DNA of 64,000 bases from Ambrosia x helenae (Eukaryota; Streptophyta; Magnoliopsida; Asterales; Asteraceae), in the NCBI GenBank assembly GCA_030844895.1, contig CM061229.1, forward strand, positions 121,285,682-121,349,681, given 5' to 3'. Shown in pieces: positions 34,751 through 46,365 of the stretch (its first letter is position 1; each line of letters opens with the position of its first letter). The notes under the pieces are model-generated. The model was not told the DNA's origin. It ran no database searches and saw nothing but the letters and a program-made list of their open reading frames with translations. Both the position numbers and the translations under genes were made by a program.

Positions 34751-35626
34751 CTACTCCAAGAATTGGTTCACGATCTTTACGCTTCTTTCCACAACCTCCT
34801 TCTCCCATAACTCCGCCACCCTTCCTCCACCATCCTCCATCATCATCCGCCGCACCACCGCCGTTGCATCAACTCTCTTTAAATCCCACCCACCCTCTTC
34901 CAACCGCAATATTTTACCCACCTGCCTTTTGGCTAGCTCACAACTATTAACCTTCACCCTCCTCACCCCTCTATCATACGCCTCCAAACCAACCCCACCA
35001 CCCCTGCTAAAATACGCCTCCATTTCCCCCACCCCTATCGCCTGACCCAACCCGCCCCGTTTCACCCTCAAATACTCACCCGACCCGAAAAAATTATCCA
35101 ACTCCTCCACCATACCTGAACCCAACATCTCGTCAACCCGTTTACATAAATACCGGTTTAAAACATGCAAACAAACGTCCACCCATATAAAGCAGCATTT
35201 AAACCGAAGCTCCGAGCTAACCGGGTCCGGGTCTTGTCCATTAAACCTAAACACATCCGTTTTCGGGTCGAATTCTTTTGTAAGCAATGAGTAGATGAAA
35301 GAGTTTGACCCGCCTACAACAAGTGGCAACCCATTACGTGATACAATGTCAAAAACTGTTTTGGATGCGAGTTTTCGAAAGTCATACGGGCTGATGACGC
35401 ATTGGGTCGGGTCGAATACTCCGAGAAGGTGGTGAGGGACGCCATGCTGTTCATGCATACTGATTTTGTTGGTTGTGATATCGAGTCCATGATATAGCTG
35501 CATTTTATCTGAGTTGATTATTTCTATGTTTTTGAAGAACCGAGTTGCCAAGGCGATTGAGAGACGTGATTTTCCGACTCCTGTTGCTCCCATGATGACA
35601 ATGATCTTTGGAGTTAAGGGTAGCAT
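34751..35626 (-). CDS. IPT: adenylate isopentenyltransferase (cytokinin synthase)
   Basis: An intact 291-residue single-exon frame. The P-loop GATGVGKSRLS is at residues 14-24. The catalytic Asp lies in INSDKMQLYHGLDITTNK (residues 38-55), followed by GVPHHLLGV and VVGGSNSF; RFKCCFIWVDV, RVDEMLGSGMVEEL and the C-terminal RVDATA and WEKEVVERSVKIV follow. These match plant ADP/ATP isopentenyltransferases, which join dimethylallyl diphosphate to ADP or ATP in the first committed step of cytokinin synthesis. The C-terminal end is closest to my recollection of Arabidopsis IPT1. The codon just before the ATG is TAA, so there is no longer N-terminus. The chloroplast transit peptide of many relatives is absent, which suggests a cytosolic product. 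Promoter-proximal tandem repeats lie directly upstream. Confidence 0.9.
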   Translation of the reverse strand: MLPLTPKIIVIMGATGVGKSRLSIALATRFFKNIEIINSDKMQLYHGLDITTNKISMHEQHGVPHHLLGVFDPTQCVISPYDFRKLASKTVFDIVSRNGLPLVVGGSNSFIYSLLTKEFDPKTDVFRFNGQDPDPVSSELRFKCCFIWVDVCLHVLNRYLCKRVDEMLGSGMVEELDNFFGSGEYLRVKRGGLGQAIGVGEMEAYFSRGGGVGLEAYDRGVRRVKVNSCELAKRQVGKILRLEEGGWDLKRVDATAVVRRMMMEDGGGRVAELWEKEVVERSVKIVNQFLE

Positions 35627-35651
35627 TTAGCAGAAGGTACGACGTTGGACG

Positions 35652-36190
35652 TACACATGAGAGTGAATATAGCAAATGTATGTGTTATTTAAAATAAGGT
35701 TGCGGTGTAGCTTGTTGTTTATTTACCTGGCACATTATTGTAAGGATTGGTTGCGGAGCTGATCCGATACACATGAGAGTGAATATAGCCAGTGGCGAAT
35801 CTTGAGGAATTCACTAGTTTCAGGCAGTCGAAAACCAGTGGGGTCGAAACCTTATATACCAAAAAATTTGTATACGAATACTATATAATCGGAACTTCTG
35901 AACGAAAATTTAGGGGGGTCGGCCGCCCCTCCCGCCCCTTAAAAAGGATCGCCCTTGAATATAAAAAATGTACGTGTTATTTAATAATTAAAATAAGGTT
36001 CCCGTGCAGATTGTTGTTTATTTACCTGACACTTTATTGTAGGGATTGGTTGTGGAGCAGATCCGATACACATGAGAGTGAATATAGCAAATGTATATGT
36101 TTATTTAAAATGGGGTTGCGGTATAGTTTATGGTTTATTCAAATGTCGCTTTATTGTAGGGATTGGGTGTGGATATCTAACATAAGTTTT
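35652..36190. repeat. three tandem 116-bp units upstream of IPT
   Basis: Units begin at the phrase CACATGAGAGTGAATATAG: about 35658-35773, 35774-36072 and 36073-36190. Each holds GTTATTT..ATAAGGTT, TGTTTATTTACCTG and GATTGGTTG..GATCCGATACA. Unit 2 is longer because a MITE lies in it. The array starts about 30 bp upstream of the IPT start codon, so it forms the 5' UTR/promoter. Confidence 0.8.
35792..35957. mobile_element. small MITE in repeat unit 2
   Basis: The left end CAGTGGCGAATCTTG and the right end AAGGATCGCCCTTG are imperfect inverted repeats. The interrupted repeat phrase GAATATA continues on both sides, giving an empty-site comparison with units 1 and 3. Confidence 0.55.
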
Positions 36191-36468
36191 AGTATGTTTT
36201 TTATTTGTGTGAGAAAAATGAATGAATGTGTTTTGATCATGTCAGTGTGAAAGTGGTTATTGGGATGGTGGCATTGGTTGAATATTGTGAGCAAGTTTGT
36301 TGTTTTATTGTTGCGATCAATTCGAGGAGATAAATTTATAGGAGAGAAATGCTATATTTCGTGGGGTCGGGTATAATGGAAGTTTAAAGTTGTTTCTATG
36401 TATTATTTAGTGTCTTTTAGTTTATATTTCTGATTTTCACATTACAATCGTTTTACATGTCATTTAAC
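36191..36468. other. no gene seen
   Basis: Short AT-rich spacer between the IPT upstream repeats and repeat X. Confidence 0.5.
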
Positions 36469-37650
36469 TGTCACATCCAGTCTAGGCGAAAATACGGGAT
36501 GCGACACAAAAAGTTTTTAAGCACAATATTTGAGCAAACATTTAAAATAACTTAATATTAAAAATACCAAATTTGTTCAATAAAGACAACCATAACAAAA
36601 TATTGTTTAAAACTGAACACATGATCATAAGTTTTGATGACAAAAAAGATGATAGTTGTGAATGAATGCCCAAACATATCCCAAGTTTCATCCATAACTT
36701 TAGTTACCTGAAAAACATGCATAAAAACGTTGCCAACATAAAGTTGGTGAGTTCACAGATTTAAAATAGTTGAAAATGTAAAGTTTAATGAAATCCATGA
36801 ATGACCCATCAATGTCTAGCTAAGACAAATATGATAATAAACGATCATGAGTCCATAACCAAACCTTGACGTGTTGTGCCTCGCACATCGCACAATAAAG
36901 GCAATGTATCATCATATAAGAAATACAAGCACTATTTTCTTGTATGTATCTGGGTTAGAGCGACTAACCAAGAGTGGGGTGTCAACCCAATAGATATATT
37001 CAAGTGTTTCATGGCTAAATCCATAGCTAATAGTTACGGTAAGCTATTTACACGAGGGCTTATTGAGTACTCTAAACATATTGTCTCATGTATACCGGTC
37101 TGCTAGAAATTCATTCTAAAACTAGTAAACAATGCATGTCTTTCCCCAAAATATAAAATAGTATAAAGGGGTCGTAAAATTCACCTCAAGTCCATGTGAA
37201 GGCTAGCAAGAATATACGTCCGGTAAACTAGGAATCCAGACCTACACGTCCTATATTCATATATGGACACTTTAGGTCGAGCAAAAGATTCCATTGTATT
37301 TGTGACTCACCCAATCTTTTATGGTAAGTTGATTTACCTTATTGGTGACTCTTATGCTTTATGAATAGGGTTCCAAAATAGTTGTTTTATCATGTACAAA
37401 ACCCTTTTCAAAACCATTGATATCTAACATATGTTTTTAGTTATAAAACACGCGTTATTACATAAGACCATATGTGTTATATTTATTTGTAAATCATATG
37501 TGACTCCATATAGGTGTTCTTCAACACACGCCTCTATACCTATGTCTATACACACACTTGTGTATATATATCCATCTATATATGTGTGTGTGGTTCGACT
37601 CACACTCACAAGCATTCATGTCCATGGTATCTACACCCATACATACATAC
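36469..37650 (-). mobile_element. repeat X copy 1, left segment (LTR-like)
   Basis: Starts TGTCACATCC..ATACGGGATGCGACAC and aligns with 57714-58850. On the minus strand it ends ..GGATGTGACA like an LTR terminus, and it carries the LTR intron-like signals. It is cut at 37650 by the LARD element and continues at 42734. There is no primer-binding site next to 36469. Confidence 0.6.
36708..37184 (-). other. candidate LTR leader intron in X copy 1
   Basis: Donor CTTGAG|GTGAATTTTAC at 37184 and acceptor TTTTTCAG|GTAACT at 36708, with the stem-loop CCAACATAAAGTTGG (36733-36747). X copy 2 has a better donor, CTTAAG|GTAAGTTTCAC. Confidence 0.4.
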
Positions 37651-37983
37651 TGTAACCTCACGAATTTTCCCATTTATTTTGCATTAAAGTATTTCCCGAT
37701 CCATGATATAAAGTCTAATTTAATTCTAAGTATTCTTATCTTTATCCGTGCACTCTATTTTTCTAAGTTCCTTTTATCATTGTACTTAAAAAAAAAATCT
37801 TCAATCATGACATATGTCCTATCCTAATTCTATTTATAAAATCGTCATTTTATAAGACGGTGTTTTTTTTATTTTCTAATTCAAACTAATGATTTTTTTT
37901 TCTTATTTAAACCTAATCATTTTTCCAATTACATTTATAATCTCAAACAAGGAAGATATAAATTCATTTCAAAATAAAGCCTT

Positions 37984-38169
37984 GAGTCAAGAGTCAAAGT
38001 CTTGACAACATAATTCTTGGAGTCAAGTCTTAGTCAAACAGTCAAAGTCCTAGTCAAAGTCTTGGTCAAACAGTCAAAGTCTTAGTCAAATAGTCAATTC
38101 ATCATAAAACCTTACTTTATGGTGTTGACCAATTTTAATGGCTAATTGAATCCAAAACTAGTATAAAAA
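37984..38169 (+). promoter_or_regulatory. W-box-like array and TATA box in U3
   Basis: Ten GTCAA cores and one TTGAC occur in about 115 bp (37984-38098). They lie in AGTCAA/GGTCAA contexts that read TTGACT/TTGACC on the other strand, the WRKY W-box core. TATAAAAA follows about 65 bp later. The 3' LTR copy (41590-41788) has one more 15-bp unit. Confidence 0.6.
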
Positions 38170-38270
38170 CCCACCTATGAACCATTATACTTGGCACCTC
38201 TAAATCGATTGTTTCAATCCAATTAAACTTTCCCTCATACCTTTCTTCTATAGTGTATTACTTCTACAAT

Positions 38271-38749
38271 GTGAGTTTTACATAGCCCCTTTTCTATTTA
38301 TCACCATTTTTTGGGTGAAACATGTTACAACATTCTATATGCAATTCAATCATAAAGTGTCTATGTGTTTTTCTATGTTGCATTATGTCTTAAACATGAC
38401 TAGGGTAAGCACAATTCTAGCATAATCATTAACATTGATCAGCCGACGGTATACAATGATAGATCTATTGGACTGACAATCCCACCTGGATACGTGCCTC
38501 CTACAAAGGTACCGTGGGTGATTGTTATCGCTAAACATAATCGAGTGAACCATGAGCGTATGGGATGTACCACAATATAACAGTCACAAGGGTTGATTAT
38601 GCACTCGATTTACTTCTAGTATGTTTTCACATATGGACTAGACTTGCCATGACACTTGAATTGTACAAGTTTTATTCAATTATCAAAACCTATGTAATTC
38701 TCACCAACTTTTGTTGACCCAAAATATTTTCAAACTTAACATATTTCAG
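38271..38749 (+). other. candidate LTR leader intron in LARD 5' LTR
   Basis: Donor CAAT|GTGAGTTTTACATAG and acceptor ATTTCAG|GGTATAG, with stem-loop CAACTTTTGTTG at 38705-38716. The 3' LTR copy (42053-42531) is also exactly 479 nt. The donor starts about 100 nt after the TATA box. Confidence 0.45.
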
Positions 38750-38949
38750 GGTATAGCTTGCTTGAAGATTAGAGTTAATGCTTGAAGATGCGTAGCTAGT
38801 ATTTGTTATTTTGATGTACAAATTCTTAGAACAATTGTATGTAATTTATTTAAATCATTTATTGAAACTTATTATTTACCATGAGCTACTGAACAATCAT
38901 CAATACGTGACATCCCGATGTTTCTGCCATCGGTTGGGGTGTTACAGAT

Positions 38950-38962
38950 TGGTATCAGAGCC
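38950..38962 (+). other. primer-binding site, tRNA-iMet type
   Basis: TGGTATCAGAGCC three bases after the LARD 5' LTR. Confidence 0.9.
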
Positions 38963-41258
38963 ATGGTTATAGGGAATTAGGTTATTAGAAAAAAAAATAA
39001 TCTAGTCTATAACCATTGGATTTTAATCAGTTCTTGCTCCTTTTACTTGCAACCTTACTTGCTTCTATTCTCTATCTCCTTCCTACTTCTTATCCTTACT
39101 TTAGTCCCTACAAGAAGAGTGCTCTCCATCACAAGATATACTCTTAGACCCATAGGACAAATCCTCAGGTTTAGCCTGAACCACCTTGAAGATCTCGTCG
39201 AAGTTCTAGATTTTAATAACGAACACGTGCAATCTGGAAGGGTGAACGCCTGTATTCTGAGTTTTCTGTCTAGGACTGGCATTGCGCATAAATCCTAATC
39301 AGACGAGCGACCCGGATGCCTACCTGGGAATTCTCGGGATGAGTGTTCACTTATAGGCTAAAGCATGTCTTCACTATGTTATTAGAATCTAGAAGTTTTG
39401 ATAAGTCAACGTTTTCGTTATTCGTTTTAATTAATGAATAAATGATTACACTCATTTTCCTTAAACTAAGCTCTAAAATCTTAAAATTTTACAGCTTAAA
39501 TCAATCTCATTTCATAACCATCTATGGATTTCACAATCACACTTCACCTTACCATCTTAGCCACTTTTTAAATATTCAACACCCTACCCAAATCATATTA
39601 TTTCATTTCTCCACATGTTACTTATTTTTTTTAAAAACTATAATCTCATACCTTAGCACAAACTAAAGATTTCTAAATCTTGTTGTATTTTCATTACCTA
39701 GTAACTTTACAAAGTACATATTTTTGTCAAAAGATGTCCTCGAACTTAAATTCAATTGTTTATTTATTGACGTAACAAACAATTTTCTATATAATGCTTT
39801 AAACTATTAAAAATCACTTAATAGAACCTTGATCTTCAAAACCTAATGTCATGTTTGAAATCTCCAACTAACGGGAATATTTTAATCAAAGCCCACTTAG
39901 CTTGTACTATTTAACAACATTTGCTTTATGTACAAAACCAATTTTGAAAATAAATTTTTTTTTTCCATAAGGATAATATCTAGTCTCTAAATTCTTCATT
40001 GACACTCACTCATTTTCAACTTGTTCAAATTTTGGCATATACCACAATCATGTTCTCATACACTTGATTCTAACCTTTGATTCAAGCCCCACAATTTACA
40101 CTGCTACATAATCTCCTTACTATAAAATAAACTCTTTATAAACTATCTTTACATTCACTATCTCTCACAACCTTGATTTTGCTTCAAGATTTTTCATCAT
40201 CCTCTCAAGAACTAAATTCATATCCTTCACCTTCTCACACATGAGCTAGTTACCCATGATAACCAAACTATTGAAACTTGATTGTGTGTTGCATCAAACA
40301 TAATCCTTAGTTATACATGAGGATTCGACTATCTACCATATTTGAACATTTGAAACTAGAATTCATGGAATATAAACTATTTGCTATAGACACACCTAGA
40401 GTCATTAACCTTGTCTAGGGCAACTCTATTACAACTCGTATGATATACTTGATACTTGATTTCTTATATGTACATATTATCAATTTGCAATTCATGTGTG
40501 TAATAATTGGTGCACTTAATCAAACAACTGATAGAGGATGAAGTACTTGCTCAACAGTTAGTAGAGTACCAAATAACCTACTCAACGATTGGTAGAGGTC
40601 ATCATGCCTGCTCAACAGTCGGTAGAGGCCCTACAACCTGCTCAATGACTGGTAGAGGCTATCGCACCTGCTCAACAATCGGTAGAGGTTCTTACTCACT
40701 GACTGGTAGAAGTCTTTTTCCTGCTCAACAGTTGGACTCATTTTTGGATACATTGTATACGATTCAATCACAAGGTTATTTTTCATTACTTACATGTGTG
40801 TTTAGAGTCATAGAAGGACACAAGACCCTAATGTAAGGTAAATTGGTGATTACGGTCCGGAACGTAATCATGAATTTACAGGTACGTTAAGGTAGTGTGA
40901 AATTCTATCAAGGTTTTTTGGTAGATAACCAATTATAAACTCTAGTTACCTGTTTAGTATTTCTATAGTCAATTAACTCATGCATTTCTTTTTAAGATTC
41001 CTAAAACTTAAAGTTTAGTGTTTTGCTAGATTCTTATTCTCCTTGCTATTTTAGACGAACCTAATCCAACCCTTAAAACCCACACCTATCAAACCTCTTA
41101 CCAAATTATTCGAAATAATTTATTCTGTTACCTATAAATTCATGTCATGTCTTAACACAAATTTTCCAAACCACAGTTGCCCTAATTTCTACCCAATCAC
41201 TGTCAACCCGGTGTTTTTTTTATAACTTCGGGACGAAGTTTCTAAAAGTAGGGGAGAC
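38963..41258 (+). other. LARD internal region, non-coding
   Basis: The leader (38963-39470) matches the TR-GAG leader phrase by phrase (GTTCTAGATTTTAATAACGA, GGATGCCTACCTGGGAATTC). From about 39470 the homology to gag is gone and the sequence is AT-rich filler. At 40515-40735 there is an imperfect tandem array of CTGCTCAACAGTCGGTAGAG units. The hairpin AACTTCGGGACGAAGTT (41224-41240) and the purine tract AAAAGTAGGGGAGAC precede the 3' LTR. Confidence 0.7.
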
Positions 41259-42728
41259 TGTAACCTCACGAATTTTCCCATTTATTTTGCAGTAAAGTAT
41301 TTCCCGATCCATGATATAAAGTCTAATTTAATTCTAAGTATTCTTATCTTTATCCGTGCACTCTATTTTTCTAAGTTCCTTTTATCATTGTACTTAAAAA
41401 AAATCTTCAATCATGACATATATCCTATCCTAATTCTATTTATCAAATCGTCATTTTATAAGACGGTGTTTTTTTTTATTTTCTAATTCAAACTAATGAA
41501 TTTTTTTTCTTATTTAAAGCTAATCATTTTTTCAATTACATTTATAATCTCAAACAAGGAAGATATAAATTCATTTCAAAATAAAGCCTTGAGTCAAGAG
41601 TCAAAGTCTTGACAACATAATTCTTGGAGTCAAGTCTTAGTCAAACAGTCAAAGTCCTGGTCAAAGTCCTAGTCAAAGTCTTGGTCAAACAGTCAAAGTC
41701 TTAGTCAAATAGTCAATTCATCATAAAACCTTACTTTATGGTGTTGACCAATTTTAATGGCTAATTGAATCCAAAACTAGTATAAAAACCCACCTATGAA
41801 CCATTATACTTGGCACCTCTAAATCGATTGTTTCAATCCAATTAAACTTTCCCTCATACCTTTCTTCTATAGTGTATTACTTCTACAATTGAAGCTTTGA
41901 TTATAAGCTCTTGTAATTGGCGAATTGGAAGCTTGATATTCTTTCTTTTTCGTTTTTTTATTTCTTCAATTTGGACTAGCTACGTTGTTGAGTCTTTGGG
42001 ATTCGCCTCACATACATTCATAACGCTTAGAGGATAATTCACCTTAGCCAATGTGAGTTTTACATAGCCCCTTTTCTATTTATCACCATTTTTGGGGTGA
42101 AACATGTTACAACATTCTATATGCAATTCAATCATAAAGTGTCTATGTGTTTTTCTATGTTGCATTATGTCTTAAACATGACTAGGGTAAGCACAATTCT
42201 AGCATAATCATTAACATTGATCAGCCGACGGTATACAATGATAGATCTATTGGACTGACAATCCCACCCGGATACGTGCCTCCTACAAAGGTAGCGTGGG
42301 TGATTGTTATCGCATAACATAATCGAGTGAACCATGAGCGTATGGGATGTACCACAATATAACAGTCACAAGGGTTGATTATGCACTCGATTTACTTCTA
42401 GTATGTTTTCACATATGGACTAGACTTGCCATGACACTTGAATTGTACAAGTTTTATTCAATTATCAAAACCTATGTAATTCTCACCAACTTTTGTTGAC
42501 CCAAAATATTTTCAAACTTAACATGTTTCAGGGTATAGCTTGCTTGAAGATTAGAGTTAATGCTTGAAGATGCGTAGCTAGTATTTGTTATTTTGATGTA
42601 CAAATTCTTAGAACAATTGTATGTAATTTATTTAAATCATTTATTGAAACTTATTATTTACCATGAGCTACTGAACAATCATCAATACGTGACATCCCGA
42701 TGTTTCCGTCATCGGTTGGGGTGTTACA
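41259..42728 (+). repeat. 3' LTR of the LARD element
   Basis: 1470 bp. It differs from the 5' LTR by roughly 15 substitutions, a 15-bp unit in the W-box array and about 170 bp extra at 41888-42051. Confidence 0.85.
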
Positions 42729-42733
42729 CATAC

Positions 42734-43000
42734 CCATATATACATGTATTTAGGCACATACATGCACATCAATGCTTATGTTTATGAAATCATCACAAAC
42801 ACACACATATATACCATATATACACACGCGTATATACATTGACACATACCTACATATATACATCATACACTCATACATATTCCTATAAATCAAAACATAG
42901 ATACATATCTCTATAGAATACATACGTGCATATATATGTAAAGGAAGATACACGCACATTCAGACATATATATATATACATACACGTGAGTACACACACG

Positions 43001-43034
<34 letters not shown>

Positions 43035-43336
43035 TCCATGCGACACACATACATGTGCATATCATCTAGTTCCAAGTTTGCTTCATAAATTTAGACTTGT
43101 GAAAAGGTGATTCATGAACTTGGGTGAACAATCTAATTAAAACATGGAATAATAACAAGTTAGGTTGAGTTACATACCACTTGAGCTTGCAAAGGGGGCT
43201 TGGAACTAGGTGACCATGTGTTGAGAGAATGTGTGTGTTTGCAAGTGAGTTAGGGAGGCAGGATAAACAAACAAGTGATCAAACAAGGGTCCTCTTTATA
43301 GAGGAAAAGAAAGGAAGAGATTGAGAGGGAGAGAGC
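42734..43336 (-). mobile_element. repeat X copy 1, middle segment
   Basis: Continues X after the LARD insertion with a CA/TA-rich stretch (42740-43035) and the phrase CATGTGCATATCATCTAGTT, ending in GAGAGAGC. It aligns with 58850-59450 of copy 2. The Z solo LTR interrupts it after AGAGC (43332-43336). Confidence 0.65.
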
Positions 43337-43663
43337 TGTGACAACCGTCACCCTCATCTTTTAGCATGTTGTTAATTATAGTCCTTCGTGTATTCAAATG
43401 TTTCTATTTTAGTCCCTGTAAGTTTCATCATTTTCAATAATAGATCAAACTCAACGTTTATCACTTGCATTTATTTTGGACCGTGTCTATGTTTTAATCA
43501 AATGTGTATCCTGAAACGTTATTCGGAATGGATTTGATAAAAATTTCAAGTTTTATGAAGTTTAAAAACTTTTAAGTTAAGTTATGTGAACTTAGTTAAC
43601 TTTTTATAAGAAAAACTTAGCCAATTCATAAAATAAAATAACCAAGTTAAACCATAGGGACTG

Positions 43664-44529
43664 GGGCTGTAAACAAGCCAAACGTTCAACAAACAGTTCG
43701 TGAATTATTCGGCGGGAAGTTCGTTTGTGTTTGTTCGTTTAATAAATGAACGAACACAAACAAGAAATTATGTTCGTTTAGTTAAACAAACAAACATGAG
43801 CATATGCCGCGTTCGTTCATTTATGTTCGTGAACGTTCGGTAACGTGTTTGTTTATGTTTGTTTGGTTTGATAGTTCACTAGAGTTTTTAAGTTTTTATT
43901 TTTAATTTAAGTACTTCAAATTGTCCACTGGTAGATATTTCTATATATTGCTTTATCACATATTAATATTACTTCATCTATTTTAATTAACTATTATTTT
44001 GGGTAAGATTAAATAAGGATTTCATGTCTAATATGATAATTTCATGTTTTTATGAGACATTATGTTATGGCAATTATGTGATCAAGATTATGTCAAGTAT
44101 GTTTAGGTAATTAAGTTAGTATATTTTGGGGACAATGTCTGTGATAAAAAAATATTGATTTTATTCGAAATTTAATATGTGTTACTTTGTGCCCAGTTTT
44201 GTTCATGAATGCTTGTTTGTGTTCGTTTACATTCATTCGTGTTTGTTTGCTTTCGTTTTTTTTCCCAATATGTACCTAAATTTAACAAATATACACAAAC
44301 GAACACGTTCATCTCCTTAGAAAATGCACACGAACATAAAATCTCATTCGATAAGTATTCATGAACAGTTCGTGAACACGTTATTTCCTTAACAAACAAA
44401 CAAAACAGGAAATCTCGTTCGATAAGTGTTCGTGAACAGTTCGTGAACACGTTATTTTCTTAACAAACGAACACGAACAAGACCTTGTTCGTGTTCGTTT
44501 GGTTCGTTTGGTTCGTTTACAGCCCTAAA
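43664..44529. mobile_element. hAT-like MITE, GTTCG-rich family, copy 2
   Basis: The left end GGGCTGTAAACAAGCCAAAC and the right end GTTTGGTTCGTTTACAGCCC are near-perfect inverted repeats. AGGGACTG is repeated at 43656-43663 and 44530-44537, the 8-bp hAT duplication. Arms rich in GTTCGTTTA/AACGAACA match the copy at 12129-13570. Confidence 0.75.
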
Positions 44530-44994
44530 AGGGACTGAAATTGTCAAAAATTAAAATGTTTGAATCTTCCCACCTTAATCATATTTTTCCGGTTGGCCAC
44601 TTTCTAACCGGCGACCCTCGGATTCCAGCCAACGTTTATACGCGGATTTAATGCTTAAGTTTGACTTTTAATCATTCCTAAACATATCTTTATCATTTTT
44701 AGTCGGTACCAAGCTTTATAACGTGCACAATAACAGTTTCTAATCATGCTTTAATCGTATTTAATAGTGTAACCGATCGGAATTTTCAAATCGAACAAAA
44801 AGCTTGTAACACCCCAACCGATGGCGGAAACATCGGGATGTCACGTATTGATGATTGTTCAGTAGCTCATGGTAAATAATAAATTTCATTAAATGATTTA
44901 AACCAATTACATACAATTGTTCTACAAGAATTCGTACATCAAATTGAATAAAACTATGCACATATCTTCAAGCAAATCTTCAAGCAAGTAGAAC

Positions 44995-45467
44995 CTGAAA
45001 CATGTTAAGTTGAAAATATTTTGGGTCAACAAAAGTTGGTGAGAATTACATAGGTTTTGATAATCGAATAAAATTGTTGTGCAATTCATGTGTCATGGCA
45101 AACTAGTCCATATGCAAAAACATACTAGAAGTAAATCGAGTGCATAATCAACCTTGTGACTTGTTGTATTGTGGTACATCCCATACGCTCATGGTTCACT
45201 CGTTTATATTGCAGTAACAAACACCCACGTAACCTTTGTAGGAGGCACGTATCCGGGTGGGATTGTCAGTCCAATAGATCTATCAATGTATACCGTTTGG
45301 CTGATAAATGTTTATGCTAGAATTGTGCTTACCCTAGTCATGTTCAAGACATAATGCAACATAGAAATACACATAGACACATTGATGTTTGAATTGCATA
45401 AATAATGTTGTAACATGTTTCACCCCAAAAATGGTGATAAATAGAAAAGGGGCTATGTAAAACTCAC
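44995..45467 (-). other. candidate LTR leader intron in TR-GAG (3' LTR copy)
   Basis: Donor GCTAAG|GTGAGTTTTACATAG and acceptor ATGTTTCAG|GTTCTAC, with stem-loop CAACAAAAGTTG (45027-45038). The copy in the other LTR is 49690-50162. Both are 473 nt. Confidence 0.5.
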
Positions 45468-46290
45468 CTTAGCAAAATGTTGTATTTGTTGATAAATAGA
45501 ATAGTGTGTTGCCCAAATATGTCAAGTATCACCCTATAATAAGGTAATATATATGTCTAAGTCTATCAAGTCTATAAATGTATAAGTTTCTAGGGCTTCG
45601 AATTGGGGATAAACGCTTGTTTGATTAATATAAAAAAATGTTTGATAATTGAGAGAATATTAGTAAATAAATAATCAAGAATCTTTTAAATCCAAGATGG
45701 TCACAAGAATATGTTTAAAGTATAAAAATAATTTTTATAAAATTATTTTCTTTAAAATAGATTATTAAATCTATTTATTACAATTTGTCAAAATCTTAAC
45801 TTTAATATTTAAAAATATTAAAATTAAAGAATTAAAAGTTTAAAATTTATATTTCTGTTCCAAATAATCAGAAATAATTTCTTTAAAATTTTGGTGCAAA
45901 AATATTAAAAATTGGATTTATTATGATTTAATTATGATTAAAACTAACAAAAATTGATTAAAAATATTAAATAAATGATTTTTTAGAATTAAAAATCATT
46001 TCTGAAAAGCTTAATGTTATAAAAACTTAAAATAATTTTTGTGGAAATTAATAAGATCGTTTTGATATTTTTATAGATTTTTATAAATAAAATAGAATAA
46101 ACTTGATTTATTTATTATATATATTAAATAAATGATTTTTGTAAAACTAAAAATTTGACAGCAAAGTTTATCCTTGAAAGAACATAAAATAAATTTTGTA
46201 GAATTTATAAAATAGTCTTAGCATTTTTAAAATGATTTAAAAAAATGAAGATAATATAGGTATAAAAGAATAATACTCAAAAAGAAATGT

Positions 46291-46365
46291 CCATGGTGGG
46301 ATTCGAACCTTGGCCCTTGGCCGGTTCTTAGTTTTCAACCAACACTGTTTAACCAACTGATCTGT
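46291..46365 (-). promoter_or_regulatory. tRNA-like box A/B in TR-GAG LTR
   Basis: On the minus strand box A is AGTTGGTTAAAC and box B is GGTTCGAATCCC. Box A sits in a strong hairpin with arms ACCAACTGATC/GATCAGTTGGT (46352-46378). The second LTR copy is 50989-51063. Confidence 0.5.

Larger units (their letters stand above)
37651..38946 (+). repeat. 5' LTR of the LARD element
   Basis: 1296 bp. U3 holds a dense W-box-like array (37984-38098) and a TATA box, TATAAAAA, at 38162-38169. The intron-like module is at 38271-38749. It lacks about 170 bp present in the 3' LTR just ahead of the splice donor. Confidence 0.85.
37651..42728 (+). mobile_element. non-coding LTR element (LARD), TSD CATAC
   Basis: Flanked by CATAC (37646-37650 and 42729-42733). 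The LTRs are 1296 and 1470 bp, start TGTAACCTCACG and end GGTGTTACA. The internal region is about 2.3 kb and has a tRNA-iMet primer site and a polypurine tract but no Gag or Pol. The internal leader and 3' part are homologous to the TR-GAG element at 44805-52097. It is therefore a deletion derivative of the same group and must move with proteins supplied by another element. Confidence 0.85.

Noticed and set aside
40507..40836. CRISPR-like regularly spaced repeats
   Set aside because: Units are degenerate, directly adjacent, and in a plant retroelement. There are no unique spacers or cas genes. Listed as tandem units of the LARD element.
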